Part shown: in pieces, positions 39,076-51,511 of the stretch | Layout: every line of letters starts with the position of its first letter | Numbering within the stretch: position 1 is the first letter of the stretch | Assembly (NCBI GenBank): GCA_025345505.1 | Contig: JANVCC010000076.1 | Location: 12,297,832-12,361,831, forward strand | Length of the DNA stretch: 64,000 bases | Source of the DNA: Todiramphus chloris collaris | Taxonomy: Eukaryota; Chordata; Aves; Coraciiformes; Alcedinidae | Direction: 5' to 3' | Notes under the pieces: model-generated | The model's input: only the letters and a program-made list of their open reading frames with translations | The model's database searches: none | Told to the model about the DNA's origin: nothing | Translations under genes and position numbers: made by a program

Positions 39076-42000
39076 GGAAAGCTCCAGCTCCAGCCGGAGA
39101 CTTGAAGAAAGCACCTGCCTGCCCATGCATTTCAGAAGGTGCAGCAGTTCTGCTCCACTTCCCAGAAATGTGGGGTGGGCAAGGGGAGGTGTAGTCATTG
39201 GGAGCCCTTAGGGATGGCAGGTACTGAAATTTGCACCTAATAATCCCCAACGTTTCTAACTTCCATCCACACTTTCTAGGAAAAAACAACCACAACTTAG
39301 TGCATAAACATAGGCCTAAAGCATGGTTTCTATTATGAGTAAGAATAATGCCATAGCATAAAATCAAGGTCTCAAAAAGTAAGCTTTAAGTGGTCTCTGA
39401 TAAGATACAACAGACATCAAAAGTCTCCCAGGAAACATAAATATTTCTCAACATGGCGTTTCAACAACAGTTTTAGAAACTGGGGGATAACCTGTGTCCC
39501 ATAACCGCAGGGTTCTGGAAACGTAGCACATGTGCTGGTCTAACTCCCAACTATTGGCTTGGGTCCTCCCTTCAGACAAACATTTCTGAAAATTAAAAGC
39601 AGTCATCCTTTCAAAAAGTGTGTTTCAACTGTCGGGTCTTTTCCCTCTCCTCAGATACAGGCAGAAATGGAGATTAAGATAAAACTTTAAAAAAAAAAAA
39701 AAAATTAAAAAATTATTAATTAGTTCCATGAAAATTCAAACCTTACTTCTTTAATTGCAAATTACAAACCCAAGAGATTTGGAGTTTGTTGTTTTGTTTT
39801 GGTTTTTTTTTTCCAATGGAAAGAGAACACAAAAGCAGCCTGGTATCAGAGCAAAATCATTAAAAGACTGTAGCACTGCCAAAATTATTGCTTAAGACAT
39901 CAACTTCAAAGACAGCTAAAAAAAGAAAAGATAAAACAAATTCCAGGATATGGAGCTTTACTTTAATAATAACAGAAGGGCGCAAACAAACAAACAAGAG
40001 AGGCCAAATAGATGATGGTTTGCCTTTCTTTCTTTTTAAAACAGAATGAAACACTCTCTCTTAGATCCTGTAAAATTATACAAATGTAAATCTAAAGGAC
40101 AAATAATTTTCGAAGTCATGACTCTGTTTCAAATCAAACTTTTGGGGGAAATAATTATTCTACTATTACTAGTGATGCCAGTACATAACTGCTTTAAAAT
40201 ATGCTATATTAAGAAGTAGTTTTGTGCTCTGGGAAAGCGGGTCCCATTTGTACTGGAGTTCATTTCATCCCCTTGCTCCTACAGTGTCATACCCAAAGAC
40301 ACCTACTAAATTAGTTGGGATTTTCAAAATCCAGAGAACCTGAAAACCCCCCAAAGAACAAGTCCTGGCTGATTCATCACAGCTTATGTTCCTCAGCTCC
40401 CTGTATGCTTCTGCAACAAAAGCTTTTTTGAAAAGAGCTTTCCAGTTCCCCACTGCCTCACAACTTGTGCAGACATCAATTGGTGCAATGTTCTTCTATA
40501 GTATTACCATATGGCAGTGTTTTACACTTACTTTGCACAGGCTTATAGATCAACACAAAAGCAGAAAGCAGGCAGGAATTAGCAGGTTCACTAATTTTTA
40601 AAATCCAGCATCACTGAATCTTTTGATCCAGGTTTAATAGCCAGTCTTCAATTTCAGCAAATTTTGCCCCATGATACTTTTGCAGCATGAGCTACTGACT
40701 GGATCCTGATGGAGCTCCAAATACCAACCGACCTAGTGGTGCTAAAAAGCTACCCCACTGCCACACAAGAGTAGCTACAAGTCTAAGCACGACATGCCCC
40801 AAGAAATCTGAAGTGCTTTCAGTGAGTTAATTGATAAAAAAAGCTGTAAAATCAAATTCTATTTGATGTCTCTGGGAGCAAGAGAAACAGCAGAGCATGC
40901 AAAACAGAACAGGAACCAACCTGTTGAAAACTGAGCAAGCACCGAGTTGGTACGTTCAGGCTACTGCTCCCCTTCCCCCCAAGTAACTACAACTTTAAAA
41001 ATTTAAATTCTGTGTTGATACATTCTTGAGATTAATATATTTTCTAATAGTACACTAAAAACACTTATATAGCAGGTACTTAGGTACAATGTACAGCATA
41101 AGCATTAACAGAGGGATAATCCTTGGCTCAAAGAGCTTATTCACCTCCATTTGAGAGCATCTTAAGACAACAGAAAATCTTTCCATAAGAGAAAGATGGA
41201 CATGCTTTATTGAGTTCATGCCCATGTAAGTGCACATCAATCCCACAGAAATGTCATTAAGCATCACAGTGATGAAGTACCAAGCTGAAATGTATCCATA
41301 AAATTATCTAATTAATACAATTGTTGGGAATTTCTTGCAGACTCAGACTGGATATATGTCCAAGACAGAAGATTAATAATGCACCCCTAAGCAAAAATAA
41401 CTAGGTGCCAATACATCTATAGAGAATGTTAAATATGTAACCTCAATCTTTTATGCAAGCCGAGACAAAGAAATCAATATACCTGTGGCTGATAACAGTC
41501 TGAGAAAACAGAGTTTGATACAAATGATAGGTCTATTAATGCAGTCACACCACAGAAGGACACTTAGGAGAAAAGGCTTTGGTACGTCTGGTCATGAAGT
41601 CAGAATTCAAAGCAACTACAAAACATAGCAGGAAAAAATGAATGTGTAGTATAAAATTGTATTTAAGGGGGTTTTACATATATGGAAATAAAAGGTCATG
41701 TAGAAGGTAACAGAGGCTCCAGCACTTTCTCTGACTGGTGAGAAACATCCAATTCCTTGGACGTTGCATGAAACCATATGTGTTTGTTTATAACTGTTAA
41801 AAAAAATACGGCATACACATTTTGTTTGTCTCGGTTATGTTTACTGCAACATTAGTTAAAAAACTGTCCTTCCTGTTACCCCTTTCCCAGTACCAGATGT
41901 AGGCACAAGCCAGTGGAAATGGAGCAGACATAAGCATGACAACTTAATTCTCTGCATGAGGGAAGTAGCTGGGGACGGGATGGGGGAAGGGGAGACAAAA

Positions 42001-44353
42001 CCACTTTACACAAGGTCAGTGCAGGAGATTGAGACATCTGTCAAGGCTGGAAGTTAGTCCATTTGCTTTTATTACAGCAAATATTGTTGGTACTGCAAGA
42101 GTTTTATGCTTAAACCAGTGCAGCCCGCAAGCGCAAGTATGTAGGCATGACAGTATCCTGATTTTTACTTTAAGTCACATCCAGCAGGAAATGGAGCTAG
42201 TAAAGTCTGGCATAAATGTAATGCTTGTTTTTGTTTAGTGCAAAGGAAAGGAAGAGACAGAAGCTAGAGCTGTGTCTCTAATGCTGTACTTTCAGTTGCA
42301 AATGAATACCCTAAACAAAGCACTATTTCAAAGTCCATAGATCTGATCCATCTAGAGTAACCCACCTATGAATGAGAAGATTGGGGAAGTGAGGAAATAG
42401 CCACAAAAAAGGGCTGCAGCTAAAGCTTCATCCCTTAAAACACGTTCTGCTCTCACTGTCAAATGCCACCACAAAGGGTGAGGCTTCGGGTTGTACTGTC
42501 AAGTAAAGGAAGCCTAGTTAAAACTTTCTTTCAACTCCTCCATTTAAATGGGACTGAAGGAGTCCTTACAAACATCCCTTCTGCATTAGAGTGCATTAGC
42601 AGTTACTGTAAATGGTGATGGTTAATACATTTGGTCATGTATGTCTTACAATAAAGCTGTTTAATCTGCTGCAAATTTTTATACATATATAAAATCATAT
42701 GTACAAATTTATGTGGGAGAGCAATTCAGTACAAAAAGGTGCACATCTTCTGTTGCAATGCTAAATAAGACCACCACTGGAAATGTTCTCCAGACTTCAC
42801 ATAAATCCCTTGCAATTCAACATTCATCAGAAAAGAATGATTTCACCTAAGTGCCAATGAAATTAAAAAGCTCCAGAGTAGCCTCAAAGAGCTCAGAATG
42901 GATTGAATGAACTGTGATTTATTAAGTAGTAATTGAAAAATCTCCTAAAAGAAATGCCTTTTTACACAGATTAGCAAACATTCTTCATGGACTGAGAGCA
43001 AGGATACTGTTTTCTATCAAATTCTATGAAATGTGACCTTTCTTCTACTGTATCACCTTTGTAAGCAAGGCTTAATTTTATATTTTCAGCAGTGTCACAT
43101 TTCAGCATTTGGCACTCAAGAATAGCTGCTGGCCAAATGCTCTGATTTTATTTTCAGTTAATGAGTACTGGAAATGAGATGGAGAGGTGAAATACAGATG
43201 TGTGAAATCATGAGTAGTCAGGACCAATCATTCTGGCTCCAGATTAAAAGCAAAAGGGTGATTCCTCATGGAGCAGGTAGCTGATCAGCACCCCCTTTGC
43301 CGCAGTACATTGTGGCTGACAACAACCTGGGAAAAGCTGAGGGCTAGGTATGTTTCAGGGGAAAAAATAAACCAAAACCAACAACAACAAACCCACAACA
43401 TTCAGAGTTACAAATACACAGAAGTTTTATCTTGCTTGGGATATCCTTAAGCTGAAAATGGTTGAACACCAAGAATTCACAAGGGAAAGATTCACACCTT
43501 CGCCCTGTTCTTATACTCATCCAGAGCATGTGCTTTTTGCATCTATGAGAAAAAATGATGAGATATTGGTTTGATACAATACATAGAGCAAGCTCTTACA
43601 TGCAACACCTGTGCCAAGCAAGCTGTGCAGTATTTTCCCCAAGTGTTTTGTCAGCTGCCACCTTGTGCCTCTGTACTGTTGATACCTGCAGCAGGATTGG
43701 TGCAGAGTCCCAGGTGGACAGAGAGCTCCGCTCCTCACTACAGCAGTCTTCATATTACTTACCATTTTACACAGGCAGGAGGGATTGCTCAGACAAACTC
43801 TTATCATTAATGCACTGCAGAACAAGTTTCTCCATGCATCGAAGCACATAAAGCTTCTGACTAGCTTCTAAATCAACCCCATGCATTTTAAAAGAGAAAA
43901 GCAGACTGTAAATCATTGATGGGTTTTTTTCCAGCATGCAATTAGAAATTTGTTTCAAGAACAAATTGAGCAGCAAAGTAAAATAAAAAGGCTCATTCTG
44001 CAGCATGTCAATCTGTTTGCATAGTAAGCTTGAACCTAAGAGATTCCTAACTCATCTGTTTCCCAATGCTTTATAACCTTCCAGGAAAGACCAAGCCTTC
44101 TGCTGACCTAGCAGTTTTGTGAAAATCTATACGGATGATAAACTGATATTAATATTTGATAAATTAACAGACAGGCCATACCATAGCTAGACATTTAGAG
44201 ATTAATAATTTGCTCCAGTGTATTAGAACACAACTGCTGAATTCAGCTCTTTGTATAAGGGTGAACACCAGCAAAACCACTGCATTTCTGAATTGGAATG
44301 CCTTTCATCTGAAAAAAGGAGTTCACAGTCATTACTCCAGAAGGCCAGTGACT

Positions 44354-44396
44354 ATGAATAAACACTTGCTGCACACTTAATTGAATGTTTATTCAT
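44354..44396. repeat. Perfect 11-base inverted repeat containing paired forkhead cores
   Basis: ATGAATAAACA (44354-44364) and TGTTTATTCAT (44386-44396) are exact reverse complements around a 21-base loop that contains TTAATTGAA. TAAACA/TGTTTA are forkhead core sequences. Function is not shown. Confidence 0.7.
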
Positions 44397-44701
44397 TATG
44401 CTGCATGAAACTCTACAAACTTAGCAGCCAAAGGTATTCAAGGACTTTTGCCACTGATGCTCTGTGTAGTCTTTTAGATAATATTTTAATACAGATAACA
44501 TAAAACACATGATTAAGACTATTTAATATCATTATTCCTCTTCAATTAACCCAAAGCTAGGGATACATCTGATTTCTCTAACAATACCTTTATCATGCAT
44601 GTCTCTTTTCTCATCATGGCTACAGACCAAAGCTTGCAGATAGTTTTAGAGTTAGCCACACACAAGACTTCAAACTTCAACTCTTCCCAGACCCAGTTTG
44701 C

Positions 44702-44709
44702 TGACGTCA
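44702..44709. promoter_or_regulatory. Perfect cAMP response element motif
   Basis: TGACGTCA, an eight-base palindrome containing a CpG, in an AT-rich, CpG-poor intron, next to ATTAAAAG. Binding is inference. Confidence 0.3.
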
Positions 44710-47700
44710 ATTAAAAGACTTCCCTGAGAACTGGGAAAAACATTAATTTTCTGCAGTAATTAAAAAAAAAATGGTTTTGTTCTCAAACTTTCACATGATT
44801 TTTAGTCAAATAAAAGACAAATGTTTCCATGCCAATGTTCTTCATGTTTCAACATTTCACATGTTCTCTAAGTGGTGGGTTTAGATAGCAAACAGCTTGT
44901 AAGCATGTTCAGCACATGGGCAGAAGTGAATTACCTCCAGAGATCTGTTTTTTGCAGGTGTTGGACACTGAAAATTCAACACTTGCCACATTCAAGAGTA
45001 ACTACAAGCTACAAGCAGCAAAAGTAGAAGTCTTCCATCTCCCATCTCTCATATCCTTGCATTTTCAGGATCCAAGCTTCTTATACCTACAAAGCATCCA
45101 TTTGGTGTTGGATGCTGGCAGTGAAAGAACTGCATCAAGGAACAGGATTTCATTCTTGTAAACATTTCAATTAAACAGAATGGTTTTCCTACTGTTAAAA
45201 AGCTAGACAGGCACCACAATTAGGATTCTTAAGCAAAAGGATATGTAGAAATCCTATTCATTTAAAATCACTTCAAAGCAATGATTAAGATATTTTGTTT
45301 TCTAATTTTTTTCATTTTTCTCCCTTCACGCAACCATCTCAGAACTACAGTCAGCAGACTACTGCACAGATTCAAAGAGATGTTTATTAATCTCTGAGCC
45401 CAGACCATCCATACTTCTAAAGCTACATATTAACAGATTACAAAAAAGCTGCACATAGCCATGAAAAGTGATTTTATAACCACACTGCTACTATAATCTA
45501 CTGAGAATCTACTGAATGGCTTCTGGAGAGCAAAAGGGACATTTGTGAATTTAGATGAGTTGGATTTTATAGCTCTTTATAATTTATGTGGACCTAGTTT
45601 GCTGGCTTCGTTTCTGGTTTCAGTAATGGTTTTCAGTGGGGACTAAATGATCCAGAAACAAAACCATCAGAGAAAGAACTGTCCTTTTAGCTCTTTGCTT
45701 CAACATGCAGGGAAAGAAAAGGAAGAAAAATGCACTCTACAGCAAATGCTGCTACCTGCTCAGTGGCTCAGTGACAGATTACAGCCTCTAAGTCTCCCTC
45801 CGTCACAGCAGGAATGTATCCTCCATCCCTTTTTATGCTCTTAGTTCTCCTTTTTCTTTTGTAGAAGGCAGAGAAAAAACAGGAAAAGATGAATATTAAA
45901 ATGTCTTTTCTAGAACTCTCTCATTCTGCAAGTGAGAATGAACAACTTCTCTCAAATATACTAAGCACTTTAAAAAATCCTCAAAACCCATGCATCCTTC
46001 TTAAATATACTATACCTTTACATAGTATTTTCTAAAACCCCACAGGTTTATTGATCCGTAATTCTGTAATTTATGGTATACCTACGTTTGCTTTATGAGC
46101 ATTAAATAAAATTATGCCACAGTGTACCTTACAAGCCACAGCATACCCTGGCAGTGGAAGCAAGTTTAACCTACAAGCACCAAACATATAGAGAATGACC
46201 TATGCTGTACAACACAAAATAAACACCTTCATCAAATTCAAAATACAAGTTCAGCTGAGAGTTACCACGGTCACCAAATGTCTTTCTAGCTATAAGCTCT
46301 GCACAGCCCAATAAGGAGAAATACTCTTTTATGCAAGAGACCCTGGAGGATACAAAACAGAACCGTGTGTTGCCATCCTGTCAAGGTAAAAGGTACAACA
46401 CAAGGAGAAGTGGTGCCAACCTGATATGCTGGATTATTTCACTTTAGGTCAAGTTTTAGCCTGCTCCATTAGGAGGGGAGAGAGAGAAATATAATATATT
46501 GTCACTTCAGCTAGAAGACTGAAAATCCTGACAAGCCTGGCAGATCAGTACTGTAATTTGGAAGCATACTGTACTAAAGAGAACCTTAACAATGAGTATT
46601 AAGAAGCACTACAATCACCTAAAAAAGCTTGAAAATAACATTTGTAATCAGAATTAAGCCTGTGTTAGCAAGACAGGTCTAAGGCAAAGCATTATTCCTT
46701 AATTCATTCACAGGGTTAAGAGAATGGCTCAGAAGAGAGAAATTTGTCACACGCCTCACTCTTAGGCCACAGAGGTGTTATCATCACAGAGGTATACATT
46801 TTCAGATAGTAAATCCACCTAAAATTGCCAGGCTGTCACCAGGTAGTGCAGTAATAAGTCATAAATCATCGCCATCATTCATGCTGCTTCATGAGACTGG
46901 CACAAAAGATACAGTAAGAAGAACAGGAGAAAGCCCAACGTGCTCTCACTCATTCCTCCATCTTAGCCCCTTTCTAGGTCACACTGAAAATCTTTAGGAA
47001 ACAGATTCATATGCTGAAAGTTCATCATACTAACTGAATAAGAAATGTCATCCCTAATGCCAGTGATCACTTAAAAATAACATCCAGTACCTCTACATGA
47101 AGAAACAGGGATGCCAATAGATTTGCAAAAATCAAAGTGTTACTAAAACTTCTGATGACATCACATCACACAAAGAGTGCTTCCACTTTTGTTATCGGTC
47201 TACAATTTATCTCCAACTGTGTTCACCTTTTCCTCTCTGTACCTAGATTTTTTTTTGTTTGCTTCTTTTAAACATCCCACCAGTAAAGCTTAAATTTTAA
47301 GAAACGTGTGTCTGTAACAACTGGTAATAAACCAGCTCAGTATCCCAAAATGGACAAAAATGTGGTAAGCGCTGTCACCGCGTTCAAAAATCTACTTATG
47401 TGTTTCACTGCATACCTTTTCTCTACTTTCTGATGTCTCATAACCCATTACTTTCCCATTAATTTTCGCTTTTCTTTATTAAGACTCTCTCTCATTTGTC
47501 TGCTCAGATTTCTGATCTTCACCTGTGTTGTTTTCCCCAGTGATGCAATCATTACACTGCCACATTTCTTTCTTGTATTAGCTGTTGCCAACAAATTCCA
47601 CTTACTTTTCAGGGTGTGGATTCTCCCTTACTGGTTCAGTCTGCACAAGAAAGGAGAGCCTTTTGTCGACACAGAAAAGCCCATACACACACCTGGAACA

Positions 47701-47771
47701 AAGCAGTTGTTTCCAGAAGTGGCTGAAAATTATGTCTTCTAAGTGAACAGTTAATTCATCTAACTGGTGAA

Positions 47772-48029
47772 TGTCGCTGTTTATGCTGGGAGCGGAGAGA
47801 TGCAGCAACATATAAATTCAGCAAGAGCAGGCAAAAGGAGCAACTTTATTAATTTACAACCCCCTTTTATATACCCTAGCCCCATAGGGCGATTGGTCAG
47901 TGATCACCCATCTCCTAGGGTGAGTGGCTAAAGTCCTACAACACCTATTTCAAAATATTTTTACAATGTACCATAAACAGAACTTATCAAAACACCATGT
48001 GCTAGTCTAGTTTACAAAACCGTCCTACA
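47772..48029 (-). mobile_element. Short solo LTR of an endogenous retrovirus
   Basis: Seen on the minus strand: starts TGTAGGACGG at 48029, then a CCAAT box (GACCAATCG, about 47890-47898), a TATA box (GTATATAAAAGG, 47864-47875), a polyA signal (AATAAA, 47850-47845) about 15-20 bases downstream, a T/G-rich stretch and a terminal GCGACA at 47777-47772. The order promoter, AATAAA, TG...CA ends is that of a compact retroviral LTR; placing AATAAA right before the expected start site is known from avian alpharetroviruses. Left boundary could instead be the second TGTAGGAC near 47940. No internal genes flank it and no target duplication is obvious. Confidence 0.6.
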
Positions 48030-50680
48030 GTTTCTCATAACACGTGTGAGAAAGGCAGGATTCTCAATGAATGTTGTGAGAACCTAGGAAAATTCCTCTG
48101 CTAGCAGCTTTTCAGCATCCACAGGTGAATTCCTACAGAGTAGAAGAAATCAGTCAAAGACAGGCTTATATGAAAGTCAATCCACTTCATAAATCTGGCC
48201 CACATTATGAGCTAGACTGGTGTAGAGTAGGGGGCAAAGGAAGATAACCTAAATAATAATCACAGCAGGAGTAAAAGATTTCCCAGAAGGAAAAAAAAAA
48301 AAATCTCCTGTTTATCAAGAACACAAGGGAATAAACTGCCCAGTATCTAGTGGCTGGGCAGAGCTACAGCAAAACAGTAGGCCAGAAAGCTCTAGACACA
48401 CAATCTATAATGTGATGGTTTGACACCAGGTGGTCTCCAAGCAAAGGTTACTAATAAACAAGACTTAGTGATGCACTACTGCAAAAGACTGGGAGGTATG
48501 AAAGGCTTTCAGCCACTGTGATTGTGACGTGAATGTATAACAGAACACAAATGTTTATCACAAATGTGTGATAAATGACTGCAGGCTTCTTCTGCTGCAT
48601 CTTGGGTTGTGGAGCAGAAGTTAAGTGACATGAGAAGCCTCCTTCGGTGTCTTGGTTCATTTACAGTTCTCCAGAAGCAGCAATAACACACCTCCTTTTC
48701 GTGCTTGCTTCGACGTTCAAAAGCCCAGTTCGAGACAGACTCATACCACAGACCCTGAAAAAGGGCCTGGCCAAAACAAAAACAATTTTTTTTCATTCTT
48801 ATCACTGTCTGCAACTCCTGGAGCAAAATAAATGAAGTCAACTGCTTCACAATAGCTTTTCCTGCTCATAATGGTTGAGTAGAAGGAAAATGTGGGAAAA
48901 GGTACGAGGATAAATTTAAAAGGCAGGTATGTTTAAAGCTTAAGCCAACTATACAATGCACTATAAAACCTGGACATCACAGGATTAACCTGCAAGTAGA
49001 AACACTAGCTTCCTTCTCTGGCAGTTTGTGGGATGTTCATCTGCTATTCCTCCTACATGAGTCTCTCATGCCTCATTTTCATCCACCTTTGGCTTTAATA
49101 TCCCAAGTTTGATCATTCAGCCACCAGGACCTAACTATTGCTTTCTGTTCTCTAAACAGGATTATGGCAGCACAGTGACACTGAGAATTCAGTACACCGT
49201 GGAGGATATCCATGGTACGTGACACCTTTGACCTGCTAGGAAATCTGCACTATTATAGTATATGGAAACCTATAAGCAAAAAATAATAATAAAACCATAA
49301 TCACAGGTTATTTTCTTTAAAACGCTTTGGGAAACCTTCAGGGCGCTTCCATCTGATTAAATCAAAAGCCAAAAGTCACTATTCATCAACTCCAGCTACC
49401 TTATCAGGCTGGGGCATCGCAGCCCGACAGCTTCGGTGCCGCTGCCCTTTCAGCACCACGGACACCCGGCCCCGCTCCTGCCCCTGCCCCTGCCCCCGCT
49501 GCCGGGGCTGCGTGAGGCCCCCTCGCTCCTCTCCCTGGGAAGGTGAACTTTTAAATTACTTCATTAACTTTCTCCTGGGCTTTCCTGGGACCACCAATGC
49601 AGGATACCCCTTTTTTTCATTTTTTTTTCCACTTCCCTCCCCGCTGTGGGTGAAGGAAAAAAAATAAAAGGGCAGTGCTGGGATTTTCTTTCCAGTTTGG
49701 GATATGAAATAAAAAGCTCCATGAGCTCAGCCTTCCCAAACGTTTTATAGACTGAATTTTATTGGAGCTCTGCAAATTGTGCGCTTTTGAGCTCAGAGTA
49801 CAATTAAAAAAAAAAAAAAAAAAAAAGAGTTTTTTGTTGAAATAAATGTTAGGCCCAAAACACCATCAACGACACCTGATGTAATAAAATAAATAAATAA
49901 AGCACACCACCTGGAGATAGCATTTTTATTCTTCAAAAGTACTGAGAAAATGCTCTTCAACCCTCCCTCCTCCTCTTCCTCTGCAACTCCCTCCTCGGCG
50001 CTCTTGAAGCATGCTTTCTCTGCAAACTCATGGAAGTTTCTACACAAATTCTGAAATATTTGTTCCTTCCCCTCGGACCAACTGCTGTGAATTTTGTACT
50101 GGTGGAAAAGCCTCTGCTCAATTCAAAGGCATAAATTCTGAAATGTCCTTCCAAGTTAGAGGCAAAAGGACTATCTGGCAACTCCTGGCCCTGCAAAGCC
50201 TCCATTCGACCTCACCTGCAAAGGATAAACGGGGTTTTGGCGGACAAGTGGCACATTTTTTCTATTAGCACAAATCAGCTTTTGTGAACGCAGAATGAAT
50301 TGATTCTCTTCATTAGCAGACAGCTCTGGAAATATTACAGAGCCCTGGAAGCACTTTGTAATTACAGGTCCCTCTCTGCTACTCTTCTCTTTACTCCTGT
50401 GCAGGTCACGCTTACCATCAGAGATGGATCTTACTGTTTTTGCACTGAGGACCATCTCAAGCCGTCGAAAGCATCACAGGCAGTTCAACTCCCTCTGGGA
50501 TTTAACGAGAGCTGACGCTTGATTCTCTCCGAAGATCTGAGCTCCTGTGCCCGTTAACCCACGCTACAAGTTTTACGGGGTAAGGAATACATTCTGAAAG
50601 GCACTTGTGAAGATGACGGTATTACGAATGCAACGATTAACCGAGCTCCACTGACTGCGCTTCACCGTCCTATCGAGGCG
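48030..50680. other. Intron 1 sequence close to exon 1
   Basis: No cadherin exon seen. 49430-49520 is locally GC-rich with CCCCTG repeats at about 49471-49493. An A run lies at about 49804-49825, and a TAAA/ATAA microsatellite at about 49884-49900. A possible plus-strand exon at 49160-49214 is treated as a finding. Confidence 0.55.
49804..49826. repeat. Poly-A tract
   Basis: About 21 consecutive A residues. No retrogene sequence precedes it on the plus strand. Confidence 0.9.
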
Positions 50681-50878
50681 CTAAATCGCGGCGGGGCCGC
50701 CACGGAGCGCTGCGTTGCGGGGCCGCAGCCCAAAGGCCGAGCAGCGCGCCCGAGGCACAGCCGCTCCCGGCGTCGCGCCAGCTCCCTGCTAGGCGGCCAC
50801 CCCGGCCGGGCACTCCCCCGGGACAATCCCGGGGCCGGGACGAGCTCCCGCTGCAGACGCGGGGAGGCGGCGACTCAC

Positions 50879-51480
50879 CTGGAGGAGGCAGCGGCCGGGC
50901 GCGGCGTGCTCGGGCAGGCGGCCGCGGTAGACCTGCCGCTCGAAGCGCGGCTCGTTGTCGTTGGCGTCCTCCACGAGGACGCTGAGGCGGCAGGCGGCGG
51001 CGCGCGGCGGGCGTCCGCCGTCGCGCGCCACCACGCGCAGCTCCAGCGCCGCCTGCCGCTCCCGGTCGAGGCGCGCGCGGGTGCTGACGTCGCCGCTCCG
51101 CGCGTCGATGCGCAGCAGGGCCAGGGCGGCCGGGTCGCCCTCCAGCGCGTATCGCACCTCGGCGTTGGGCGAGCCCGGCTCGTCGGCGTCGGAGGCGCTG
51201 AGGCGGAGCACGGCCGTGCCGGGAGACGCGGCCTCGGAGACGGCGGCGTGGTAGTGGGGCTGCGGGAAGGCGGGCGCCTCGTCGTTCAGGTCGGCGACGC
51301 GCAGCAGCAGCGGCTCCTCGGCGGAGAGCGGCGGCGTGCCGCCGTCCGTGGCCACCAGCCGCAGCTCGTAGAGGTCCAGGGTCTCGCGGTCCAGCGGCCC
51401 CGACACGCAGAGGAAGAAGATGCCGGCGCCGGCCGGCCGCAGCGCGAAGGAGCCGTCGCCGCCCAGCAGGGCCAGCGCAA

Positions 51481-51511
<31 letters not shown>

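Larger units (their letters stand above)
35316..47771. other. Intronic sequence, no gene seen
   Basis: AT-rich for more than 12 kb, with A runs near 35350, 38950-38966 and 39690. It holds a possible MIR-like fragment (38995-39075), a forkhead-type inverted repeat (44354-44396) and a perfect CRE at 44702-44709. No CR1 copy and no splice-flanked exon recognised. Confidence 0.55.
7057..50878 (-). other. DCHS2: Intron 1 of the Dachsous-family gene
   Basis: 43,822 bases between donor GTGAGT (50878-50873) and the acceptor ending at 7057, phase 0. It holds CR1 fragments, two LTRs, possible MIR-like remnants and homopolymer tracts listed separately. A first intron this long is expected of DCHS2 and not of the compact mammalian DCHS1; this is an inference from memory of gene sizes. 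Confidence 0.85.

Noticed and set aside
50789-50878. 29-codon extension of the exon 1 frame
   Set aside because: It lies beyond a consensus GTGAGT donor, loses the cadherin pattern at once, and exon 2 supplies the correct continuation VKATDAD.
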